Shown: positions 1 through 8,800 of the stretch, piece after piece | How the letters are laid out: the number at the start of each line of letters is the position of its first letter | Numbering within the stretch: position 1 is the stretch's first letter | Source of the DNA: an uncultured Pseudomonas sp. | GTDB taxonomy: Bacteria; Pseudomonadota; Gammaproteobacteria; Pseudomonadales; Pseudomonadaceae | DNA length: 60,747 nt | Assembly: GCA_943914515.1 (NCBI GenBank) | Contig: CALUCI010000008.1 | Span: 1-60,747, forward strand | Reading direction: 5' to 3' | Notes under the pieces: generated by a model | Told to the model about the DNA's origin: nothing | Databases searched by the model: none | Seen by the model: only the letters and a program-made list of their open reading frames with translations | Made by a program: the position numbers and the translations under genes

Positions 1-109
1 AGGGCGCCACAAATGCTTCGGCATGCACAGCGATGCGCCGCGCGGGCGGCGCTCGGTCTGGAGATCGCTGCAAACCTCAAGCCCTGCACCTAGCCCACAC
101 CCGTCCCCT

Positions 110-2203
110 TCAAAACCCACTTTCCCGCAACCCAACCCCCGCAATCCAGCGGCCGAAGTCGCCCAGCACACTTCGCCGTTCGCCCTCGATCTTCAACCGC
201 CCCCGCGTCTCGCGAACCTCGCTCAGCGGCGCATCCAGCCCGACCAGCACCTGAAACAACGCACTGCCTGGCACCAGCGGCTCTTGCGCGCTGACCTGCA
301 CCGGGCCACCGAAATGCGACGACAGCATGCGGTGCGCCAGTTGCCCGGCACGGGTGCTGCCGATGGCCAGCACGCGCCCGGTCAGCGGCGTGATCTGGCC
401 GTCAGGGTAAAACCGCACAGGGTCGCCCACGGCCATGCGGTGGACCTGGTCCTGCGCGACATAGGCGTCGATCTGCCAGTGCCGCGGGTCGATGAGGATG
501 CCCAGCGGTTCCTGACGGTTGATCCACTGGCCCGGCTTCAGGTCGGCGTTGAGGTCGAGCCAGGCGCCGGCGAACGGCGCCTGCAGGTTGAGCCGGGCAA
601 TCTCGTTGCGGGTGGCGCGGGTTTCTTCGCGCTGGACGTTGAGGCGCTGGCGGGTGGCGGCGTCTTCGGCCAGCCCCGACGGGTCGGCCAGCAGGCCGGA
701 CAGCCGCGCCTCGTAGCTGCGGGCATTGGCTTCGCTGCTGCGGGCGCGGGAGTCGAGGTCGGGCTCGTCGAGGGTCACCAGCACGTCGCCGGCCTTGACC
801 GCCCCCGCGGCCTGCACGCTTTGCAGCCGCGCCGGATACGGCGCATACACCCGCCATTGGTGTTCGGCACGGGCCACGCCCACCGCGTCGATCTGGCTGT
901 GCCAGGGCGTTGCCAGTCCGGCCAGGCCCAGCAACAGCAACCCGTAGAAAGCCGCTTTGCGCAGGCGTGGGATGTGCGCACGCTGGCGCCACCAGTGCCC
1001 GGTTTCGCGCAGCACGGGCAGGGCGATGAACCACGACAGTTCGACCATGAACAGGAAGATCCCCAGCAGTTTGAAGAAGAACAGGTACACCGCCACGGCG
1101 ATGCCGAGAAACAGCACCAGCCGGTACAGCCAGGTGACGATCGCAAAAGCCACCAGCGCCCGCCGCTGGCCCGGTGGAAAGGGCTCCGGCCAGTCCTCGT
1201 CGAGGCCCAGCAGGGTGCGCCGCAACGCCACCCGGGCCAGCGCCGAGGCGCGTTCGTGGAGGTTGGGAAAGTCGAGCAGGTCGCTGAGGATGAAGTAGCC
1301 GTCGAAGCGCATGAACGGGCTGGCGTTCAGCGCCAGCGACAACAGCCAACTGGTGGTGGCGAGGTAGAGCAGGGCGTTGCGCAGGGCACCGGGGTCGCAC
1401 AAGGCCCAGCCGAGGGTGGCGAGGCCGGCCAGCGACAGCTCGGTGACGATGCCCGCCGAGGCAATCGCCAGGCGCTGACGCGAGCGGCTGAGTTTCCAGC
1501 TTTCGCCGGTGTCGGTGTAGAGCATCGGCCACAGCACGACGAAGGCGATGCCCATGTGCCCGACCCGCAGGCCGAGCCGCGTGGCGACCAGCGCGTGCCC
1601 CAGTTCGTGCAGGGTCTTGGCGACGATCAGCGCCAGGGCAAAGCTGAACAGCCCTTCGGTGGAAAACGACTCGACCACGGCATGGGTGAAGCTGTCCCAC
1701 TGCTGGATCACCAGCATCACCCCGAGCACGCTGAGGGCGATCACCAGCAAGCCGGTCAGCGGGTGGAACAGCCAGCCAAGGGCATCGGCCAGACGTTGCA
1801 GGCCCGCCTGCGGACGCAGCAGCGGGATGCGGAAAAACAGGTAGTGATGCAGCCACCAGCGCCAACTCGACCAGGTACGTTCTTCACTCTTGGCTTGCAG
1901 CCGCGCCAGTTGCGCCGGGCCTGGGCGCAGCAACTGGTGCTGTTCGAGGAACTGGTGAAAGTCCAGCACCTGCTCCACGTCTGGCTTGAGCGCGGTGTCT
2001 GCGGCGATCTGCTCGCTGATCCGCCGCGGTGACTGGCCCCAGCGCAGCAAGCACTCGAACTCCAGCCAGCCGATGCGATAGAAGCGGTTGAGCACGGTGT
2101 CCTGGATCACCCAGGCCGGTTCGCCGCTGGCGCCGTTGGCCGCTTCGCTCAGGCGCAGGTCTTCGCGCAGCGGCGGCAGTGGCTGGTCGGCGGTTTCGAG
2201 CAT
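110..2203 (-). CDS. PqqD-like / M50 site-2 protease / HlyD fusion protein
   Basis: Polytopic inner-membrane protein of about 697 residues and the last gene of the giant-protein operon. Residues 15-95 resemble a PqqD-like winged-helix peptide-binding domain. Membrane segments follow. They carry the zinc motif HELGH (199-203) and the second site-2 protease motif N293-x2-P296-x4-D301-G302, so both catalytic elements look intact. From about residue 440 there is a HlyD-type membrane-fusion half with beta-barrel and lipoyl-like segments. The ATG at 2203 overlaps the TAA of the upstream gene (TAATG), which suggests translational coupling and decides the start; a TTG two codons earlier is less likely. 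I infer a role in processing or exporting the giant protein encoded upstream. The family is usually annotated only as M50 peptidase or HlyD, so the function is unproven. Confidence 0.85.
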   Translation of the reverse strand: MLETADQPLPPLREDLRLSEAANGASGEPAWVIQDTVLNRFYRIGWLEFECLLRWGQSPRRISEQIAADTALKPDVEQVLDFHQFLEQHQLLRPGPAQLARLQAKSEERTWSSWRWWLHHYLFFRIPLLRPQAGLQRLADALGWLFHPLTGLLVIALSVLGVMLVIQQWDSFTHAVVESFSTEGLFSFALALIVAKTLHELGHALVATRLGLRVGHMGIAFVVLWPMLYTDTGESWKLSRSRQRLAIASAGIVTELSLAGLATLGWALCDPGALRNALLYLATTSWLLSLALNASPFMRFDGYFILSDLLDFPNLHERASALARVALRRTLLGLDEDWPEPFPPGQRRALVAFAIVTWLYRLVLFLGIAVAVYLFFFKLLGIFLFMVELSWFIALPVLRETGHWWRQRAHIPRLRKAAFYGLLLLGLAGLATPWHSQIDAVGVARAEHQWRVYAPYPARLQSVQAAGAVKAGDVLVTLDEPDLDSRARSSEANARSYEARLSGLLADPSGLAEDAATRQRLNVQREETRATRNEIARLNLQAPFAGAWLDLNADLKPGQWINRQEPLGILIDPRHWQIDAYVAQDQVHRMAVGDPVRFYPDGQITPLTGRVLAIGSTRAGQLAHRMLSSHFGGPVQVSAQEPLVPGSALFQVLVGLDAPLSEVRETRGRLKIEGERRSVLGDFGRWIAGVGLRESGF

Positions 2204-3549
2204 TACCAACCGCTCCAGGCGCGCAGGGTCGCCAGCGGCCGGCGCAGCAGGTAGTAGCCGAGCAGCACCCGGCCACTGTAGAGCTTGGCCGTGCCATGCA
2301 GGCCAAGGCGTGCGTGTTCGGCCTGCTCGTCGATGCTGGCGAGCAGGCGATAAGCGACCACACCGTCATCGCCGGGGCGCGCCTGGTAGCTGGTTTCGAG
2401 GATCTTGCCCTTGAGCGGGCTCAGCGGGTAGGCGGTAAGGAACAGGGTGACTTCGGCGCCCGGTTCCAGCGCGATGGCGTCGGCGACCGCCAACTGGATC
2501 TGCATGGCCGGCTGGGCGGGGTCGGCGACCTGCATGATGCGCTCGCCAGTCACCACCGGTTTGCCCAGCCAGTCGTTGGGGTCGCTGAACACCGCGACCC
2601 CGGCCCGTGGCGACAGCACCTGGGTGCGCTTGAGCTGCGCCTGCACGGCGGCAAGCTCGGCACGCCGCTGTTGGGCGCGGCCTTCGAGCAGGGTCAGCTC
2701 GCCCTTGCTTTGCGGGTTGTCGAAGGCGCGCTGGCTGGCGGCGAGCAATTCGGCATCGGCCACTGCGACCTCTTTGCCGAGCACGTCGGCGCGGCTGCGC
2801 AAGGTGGTTTCGTCGAGAGCGAACAACGGCGTGCCGGCTTCCACCGGCTGGTTGGGACGCACCTCGATGCGCGCTATCACACCGTCAATCGGCGAACTGA
2901 TGATCTGCGCCTGGCGCGAGACGATCTGCGCCGGCGCCAGTGCAGTTTGCCGGACCGGCACCAGCATCACCGCGACCAGCAGCAACAGCCCCAGCAGCAG
3001 GCGCCGGCGATTGAGCCGCCAGCGGCCGAGGCGTTTGCGCCGGGTCAGGGCGCTCCAGCAATAGGCCCAGGTACTGCTCAGGCCGCCGATCTGCTGGCGC
3101 AGGGCGGCGGGTGGCGGCTCGTCGAGCAACAGCACCAGCAGGCCAAGGCGCTGTTCGTCGCGGTCATGCAGCGGCAGGCACCACAGCCCGGTCGGCCACC
3201 ATTCGGCCCAGCCCTCGGCGATGTCTTCGGGCGGCTGGCAGGTGTCGGCGGTGAGCCACTGCGCTTCACTGTCTTTCAGTTGGCTGTCCAGCCAGCGGCT
3301 GGCGCGGCGCAGCCAGACCAGGTACGGCGAGTCTTCGCTGGGCCGCGACAGGCCGGATACGTTCAGCAGTTCCAGGGTCGATTCGTGGCGGGCGAAGACC
3401 AGCGCCTGATGAAACGGCAGGATCGGGTACAGGTCGTTGGCCATGCTGAACGCCAGGGCGTTCAGTGAATCGGCGGCCATGGCCTTGTCGCGCAGGGTGT
3501 CCAGTTGCAGCAGCAGGTGCGGGTGCGGCAGCGGCTCATTCATTGTCAT
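2203..3549 (-). CDS. GAF-like / HlyD-family membrane fusion protein
   Basis: About 448 residues. The first 150 look like a cytoplasmic GAF-type sensory fold. A basic stretch (RKRLGRWRLNRRR) and a single membrane helix follow at about 193-208. Then comes a HlyD/AcrA-like periplasmic adaptor: a lipoyl half-motif after the helix, a coiled-coil hairpin rich in Ala/Glu/Arg, a second lipoyl half and a beta-barrel. The start overlaps the end of the preceding adaptor gene by 14 bases (the next in-frame ATG, at 3543, is equally possible), and the stop overlaps the M50 gene's ATG. A soluble sensor domain on a HlyD protein is unusual and could couple export to a cytoplasmic partner. It probably bridges the inner membrane to the TolC-like lipoprotein encoded in the same operon. 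Confidence 0.82.
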   Translation of the reverse strand: MTMNEPLPHPHLLLQLDTLRDKAMAADSLNALAFSMANDLYPILPFHQALVFARHESTLELLNVSGLSRPSEDSPYLVWLRRASRWLDSQLKDSEAQWLTADTCQPPEDIAEGWAEWWPTGLWCLPLHDRDEQRLGLLVLLLDEPPPAALRQQIGGLSSTWAYCWSALTRRKRLGRWRLNRRRLLLGLLLLVAVMLVPVRQTALAPAQIVSRQAQIISSPIDGVIARIEVRPNQPVEAGTPLFALDETTLRSRADVLGKEVAVADAELLAASQRAFDNPQSKGELTLLEGRAQQRRAELAAVQAQLKRTQVLSPRAGVAVFSDPNDWLGKPVVTGERIMQVADPAQPAMQIQLAVADAIALEPGAEVTLFLTAYPLSPLKGKILETSYQARPGDDGVVAYRLLASIDEQAEHARLGLHGTAKLYSGRVLLGYYLLRRPLATLRAWSGW

Positions 3550-4294
3550 GGTTGAACCGCGCCGTGCCGCTCATGCCGGCCATCAGGTCGGGGTACTTCT
3601 GTTCCAGGCGCGCTTCCAGCTCCACCGTCTGCGCCACGGCGTCGACCCGCGCGTTGACCACGCTGACCTTGGCCGGGTAGGTCTTGCCGGTTTCGTGAAT
3701 GGTGACTTCCAGCGGCATGCCCGGCTTGAGGTTTTTCAACTCGCTGGACGGCACGTTGAGGCGCACCTTCAGCGCGCCGTCGCTCACCAGGTCGAACAGT
3801 GGTGTGCCGGCACTGACGGTCTGGAAGGGTTTGACGTGAACCTTGGCGACATGTCCGGAGAACGGCGCCAGCACCTGGCAGTAACCGCTCTGCGCTTCGC
3901 CCATGGCGCGGGCGCCGTCGGCTTTCTGCACTTCGGTATTGGCCATCGCCACTTCGATGTCGCCCACCGCGTTGAGCTTGCGCAACTCCTTCTTGGCTTC
4001 GAGGTTCTGCCGCGCCATCGCCAGTTCGGCGGCGGCGACCTTGCTCCGTGCCTGGGCTTCGCTGCAGTTGAAACGGGCCAGCACGGCGGACTTGTCGACG
4101 TGTTCGCCAAAGCCGGCCTTCAACTCGCCGAGGGTGCCGTTCATCTGGCTCGACAGGGTGGTTTCCAGCTCTGCCGCAAGCAATACGCGTAGCACCGGCC
4201 CTGTTTCGGCCGGGACATCCTGCGCTTGGGCGCCGGCACTGGCGATGGCCAGTGCCAGGGCGAGACAGCGGTAATCAACGAGCGGCTTGCGCAT
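3536..4294 (-). CDS. Small periplasmic adaptor subunit (RND/HlyD type)
   Basis: A 252-residue protein with a cleavable signal peptide (hydrophobic core LALALAIASAGAQAQ, cleavage near residue 25). The rest is a compact membrane-fusion fold: lipoyl half-motif (GTLGELKAGFGEHV), a short helical hairpin, a second lipoyl half (APFSGHVAKVHVKPFQTV) and a beta-barrel. At this length it lacks the long coiled coil and cytoplasmic or transmembrane part of a true HlyD. It overlaps the upstream TolC-like gene by 20 bases and the downstream HlyD gene by 14 bases, so all are probably one transcript. It likely forms part of a three-adaptor envelope conduit together with the GAF-HlyD and M50-HlyD proteins. Confidence 0.83.
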   Translation of the reverse strand: MRKPLVDYRCLALALAIASAGAQAQDVPAETGPVLRVLLAAELETTLSSQMNGTLGELKAGFGEHVDKSAVLARFNCSEAQARSKVAAAELAMARQNLEAKKELRKLNAVGDIEVAMANTEVQKADGARAMGEAQSGYCQVLAPFSGHVAKVHVKPFQTVSAGTPLFDLVSDGALKVRLNVPSSELKNLKPGMPLEVTIHETGKTYPAKVSVVNARVDAVAQTVELEARLEQKYPDLMAGMSGTARFNHDNE

Positions 4295-5810
4295 TCACGG
4301 TTCCTTGCTGGTTGACGAGCAGGCGCTGGATTTCCTGTTCTTTCAGGGTGTTCTGGATTTCCCGGGCGAGGGTCTTGATGTCGTGTTTGTCGATCTCGGC
4401 GGGCAGCACATCGAGCCCCACCGAGTTGTACAGGCGGCCCCACGCCGCCTGGGCGCTGGAGAACGCCGCTTCACGCTGGTAGCGCGCCAGCAGGTAGCGG
4501 CCCTCGGCGCGGATCACTTCCAGCTCCGAACCCAGTGCGCCGGTTTTCGCCGCAGTGGCGTAGTCCAGCAGGCTGCGGTCGACCCGCAGGCTGTCGTCGG
4601 TGAAGGCGACCTCCTGGCGGGCCAACTGGTAGCGCAGGGCGCCGACCCGGACCTGGGTGAGGATCGCCATCGACAGCGCCACGCGGCGGGCGTCGTCGGT
4701 TTCGTTCTGGGATTTTTCCGCAGCGTTGAGCGCCGGCAGTTGCAGCAGGCGCAGCAGGTTCATCGACACCTGCAGGCCGGTGCCCATCCAGTTGTTGTTG
4801 TAGAGGTATTTGTTGGAGTCGTACTTGTAGCCGAAGTCGGCGCTGACGTTCGGCCACAACTGCGCCTTGGCGATCTCCAGGTCTTTCTGGTTGACCCGCT
4901 TGCGGTACCACTCTTCCATGATTTCCGGGCGGTTCTGCAGCGACAGTTGCTCAAGCTGGGCCATGCTCTGGCGCAGTTCCGGCAGGGGCGCTTCGGCCAC
5001 GTCGGCGAGGACCATTTTCGCGCCGGGTGGCAGTGACATCAGTGCTGCCAGTTCGGCCTGGGCGAACTCCAGGTCCTGGCGGCGCACGGTCAGCAGGTAG
5101 ATCGAGTCGAGCAGGGCGCGCTGGTAGGCGAGGATTTCCTGGCGCGGCAGCAGCCCACGGTTTTCTGCCTCGCGCGCGGAGGTCAGGGCGCTGTGGGTAC
5201 GCATCAGCAGCTTGTCCACCTCGGGCATCAGGCGTTGCGCGCCGAGGGCTCGCCAGTAGGCGTTGCGCACGTCCTGGAGAACGTTCTGCGCGACTTTGCG
5301 CCGGCGTTCCTCGGCCATGAGGATCTGGTCGGACTTCTGCTGGGTGCGGTAATAGGCCACGCCGAAGTCCAGCAGGCTCCAGCTCAGGCCCAGGCCATAG
5401 ACCTCGCGGTAGCGTTCTTCTGAGGTGGACGGACGCAAGCTGACCTGGCGGTCTTCGATGCCGATCGAGGTTCCGCCGGAGTCGTTGTTGCGCCCGGCGT
5501 AGCCCGCCGAGGCCACCAGCCGCGGCAGCATTTCATGGCTGGAGACGTCGCGCAGGTCGGAGGCGAGCGCGCTTTCCATGAGCTTCAGGCGGTAGTCGAG
5601 GTTGTACTTGAGCGCGCGCGCGGCAGCGTCGTAGAAGGTGATCGGCGCGGTGACCGGTTCCTGCTCGGCGTACATGCGGGTCTGGTCGGCGAGCAGGCGC
5701 TGGCGGTTTTCTTCGTCGGTCGCGGGCTTGGGGTCCAGCGACGAACAGGCGCTGAGCAGGAGTGCCGAGGCAAGGGCCGTACCGAGAAATCTGGCTGCGG
5801 GTTTTGGCAT
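4275..5810 (-). CDS. TolC-family outer-membrane efflux lipoprotein
   Basis: A 511-residue outer-membrane factor. The start at 5810 is chosen because it gives a lipoprotein signal peptide ending in the lipobox LLSAC (Cys22, followed by Ser, so outer-membrane sorting is predicted), with AGGA seven bases before the ATG. The longer open frame upstream runs into the giant gene and is not used. Two OEP-type repeats follow, with long amphipathic helices, as in TolC/OprM proteins. It lies 68 bp after the giant-protein gene and overlaps the adaptor gene downstream. I infer that it is the outer-membrane channel for the operon's cargo. A generic multidrug role is less likely because no RND pump or ABC transporter gene is present in the operon. 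Confidence 0.9.
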   Translation of the reverse strand: MPKPAARFLGTALASALLLSACSSLDPKPATDEENRQRLLADQTRMYAEQEPVTAPITFYDAAARALKYNLDYRLKLMESALASDLRDVSSHEMLPRLVASAGYAGRNNDSGGTSIGIEDRQVSLRPSTSEERYREVYGLGLSWSLLDFGVAYYRTQQKSDQILMAEERRRKVAQNVLQDVRNAYWRALGAQRLMPEVDKLLMRTHSALTSAREAENRGLLPRQEILAYQRALLDSIYLLTVRRQDLEFAQAELAALMSLPPGAKMVLADVAEAPLPELRQSMAQLEQLSLQNRPEIMEEWYRKRVNQKDLEIAKAQLWPNVSADFGYKYDSNKYLYNNNWMGTGLQVSMNLLRLLQLPALNAAEKSQNETDDARRVALSMAILTQVRVGALRYQLARQEVAFTDDSLRVDRSLLDYATAAKTGALGSELEVIRAEGRYLLARYQREAAFSSAQAAWGRLYNSVGLDVLPAEIDKHDIKTLAREIQNTLKEQEIQRLLVNQQGTVNAQAAR

Positions 5811-5878
5811 GTTCAATCCTTTGCGATCAACCAAAGACGGAGTTGTTGACGGGTTGGGCGGTGAGAGAAGACGCCGTG

Positions 5879-8800
5879 TCATGGGCGGCCTCCCTTGTGC
5901 AGGCGTTCGGCGGCGTTGCGCACCTGGGCGCTGAAGCCACGGGCGGGCCGCGGTTTTTCCGCTTCGACGTGCGACGGGTTCTGGGTCATCTCGCGAATGT
6001 CGGTGGCGAACAGCGACGGGTCGGCCAGCAGGCCGTCGGCGCTGAGGCCGACGCGGCCTTCGCGGCTGAGCATCCAGGCCAGATCCTGGTCGCTGTCGGC
6101 ACGGCTGGCGCGCACCGCCTGGGAGACGAATTGCCCGGCCACCAGGCCGAGGCCGTTGCCCAGCGAGTCGCTCTGCATGGTCATCACGCTGGCCAGGCGC
6201 AGGTTGCTGCCGTCGGTGCCCCACTCGGATACCTTTTGCAGGTCTTCATCGCGCTCCACCACCGGAGTGATGAAGATCGCCGGCGTGCGGTCGAACAGCG
6301 GCGGGCCGAGCGTGCGGTTGCTTTGCTGATACGGGAAGTTGTCCACGCCCGGCGCGGGGATGAACGGCGTGGCGATTTCCAGGTGAATCACCAGCTCGGC
6401 CTGGTCGGTGCCACCGGCACGGTCGGAAACCGTGTAGGTGAACACGTCATGGAGCACCCGGCCGAGGCCCGCAGCGGCCAGCACCTGCGGATTGCTCATG
6501 TCGATGCTGTAGGTGTAGCTGCCGTCGGCGTTGAGGATCAGTGTGCCGTACTGGCCCTTGAGCGGCTGGCCCACCACGCCTGCGCTGCCGCTGCCGGACT
6601 CGGCGCCACTGCGGATCGCCGACACGTGGAGGGCGTCGTTGCCGTCGATGTCGCTGTCGTTGGGCAGGACGTTGCCGCTGGTCTGCGGAGCCGGCGTCTG
6701 GTCGCTGGCGAAGTTGCTGTCGTCGCGCGCCACCGGATTGTCGTTGGCGCCCTGGATGATGATGGTCAGGCGCGCGTCGGCGCTGGCGCCGGCGCTGTCG
6801 TGCATGCGGTAGGTGAAGGTTTCCCGCAGGGTTTCGCCGGCCGTGCGCAGCGCCTGCACCACAGGGTTGTCGTTGTCGATGGTGTAGGTGTAGCTGCCGT
6901 CGGCGTTGAGCAGCAATTGCCCGTAGCGGCCGATCAGCACCTGGCCGGCCGCAGCCGACTGGCCGGCTTCGTTGCTGACGCTGAGCACCTGTTTGGTCTC
7001 GCCATAGGCCACGCCGTCGACATCGCTGTCGTTGTCCAGCACGTTGCCGGTGGCATCGCGCCCCGGCGTGCCGTTGGCGGTGCCCCCGGCCTCGATGGCA
7101 ATGGCGCTGTCGTCGCGGGCGATCGGGGTGTCGTTGCGGCCGTCGATGGTGATGCGCAGCTCGGCGCTGTCGCGGGCACCCCAGACATCGCTGAGGGTGT
7201 AGCTGAACACTTCGCTGAGGGTCTGGCCGCTGACGCGCAGCGCCTGGACCTCGGCGAGGCTGTTGTCGAGGATGTACTGCCAACTGCCGTCGGCATTCAG
7301 CAGCAGGTCGCCGTAGCGCCCGCGCAACACGCTGCCGACCACCCCGGCGTTGCCGCCTTCGTTCAGTGCGCCGGTGCGGATCGCGACGACGCTGAGGGCG
7401 TCGTTTTCCACATCGCTGTCGTTGCTGATGACATTGCCGCCGGGGTTGATTCCCGGCGTGCCGTTGTCGAGGCCACCGGCTTCGACGGCCACGGCGCTGT
7501 CGTTGCGGGCGACCGGGGTGTCGTTGCTGCCGACGATGCTGATGGTCAGCCGTGCATCGGCACTGGCGCCGGCGGTATCGCGCATGCGGTAGGTGAAGAT
7601 TTCCTGCGCGGTGTCGCCCGGTTTGAGCGCCTGCACCAGCGGGTTGTCGTTGTCGAGCTGGTAGGTCCAGCTACCGTCGGCGTTGAGCAGCAGTTGCCCG
7701 TAGATACCCAGCAGCACCTGCCCGGCGCTGGCCGACTGGCCGTTGCCGGCGCTGACGCTGACCACCTGTTTGGTCTCGCCGTTGGCCACGCTGTCGACGT
7801 CGCTGTCGTTGTCGAGCACGTTGCCGCTGGCATTGGCCGTGCCCGGAATACCGTTGGCCACGCCCCCGGCCTCGATCACGCTGGCGCTGTCGTCACGGGC
7901 CACCGGCGTGTCGTTGCGACCGTCGATGGTGATGCGCAGCTCGGCATTGCCGGTGGCGTTGAACTCGTCGGACAGGGTGTAGCTGAACACCTCGGTCAGC
8001 GTCTGCCCGCTGACGCGCAGGGCCTGCACTTCGGCCAGGCTGTTGTCGAGGGTGTACTGCCAACTGCCATCGGCATTGATCAGCAGATCACCGTAGCGCC
8101 CGCGCAACAGACTGCCGACCACGCCGGCAGTGCCGCTGTCGCTCAGGGCGCCGGTGCGGATGGCGGATACGCGCAGCGCATCGAGTTCGGCATCGGTGTC
8201 GTTGGCTATCACGTTGCCGCTGGGGTTCAGGCCCGGTGTGCCGTTGTCCACGCCGCCCGCTTCGATGGCCACGGCGGTGTCGATATTGGCGATGGGCGCG
8301 TCGTTGCGGCCACGGACGAAGATGTGGATCTGGGCGAGGTCGGTGAGCCCGCCACGGTCGGTCACCTCGTAGGTGAAGTAGTCGTTGAGCACTTCGGACG
8401 AACCGAGGCTCTGCACCAGCGGGTTATGCGAGTCGACGATGTAGGTGTAGCTGCCGTCCGTGCCGATGATCAGTTGACCCCACAGGCCGGTGACCAGGGT
8501 GCCGTTGCTGTTGTTGGTGCCGGCATTGACCGCCGCCAGCGCGCCTCCGGCCGCTTCGGTGCCGGCGCGGATGCCGCTGACATAGAGCACGTCGCCCTGG
8601 TCGACGTCGGTGTCGTTCTCCAGCACGTTGCGGGTCGGGTTGATGCTGTTGCCATGGCCGTTGTCGGCCACTGCCACGGCGACATCGTTGGTGGCGACCG
8701 GCGCGTCCCAGGCGCCATTGATGCGGATGGTCAGTTGCGCGCTGTCGCTGGCGCCTGCGGTATCGCGCATGCGGTAGGTGAAGGTTTCCACCAGGGTGTC

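Noticed and set aside
1..109. Sequence downstream of the M50-HlyD gene
   Set aside because: Short, with no gene or terminator that I can support; the operon may end or continue beyond the window.
23..3468. Plus-strand open frames of 669 and 429 codons
   Set aside because: Antisense to the M50-HlyD and GAF-HlyD genes, whose motifs are clear on the other strand.
5811..6224. N-terminal extension of the TolC-like gene
   Set aside because: It runs into the giant gene, and the lipoprotein signal begins at 5810.
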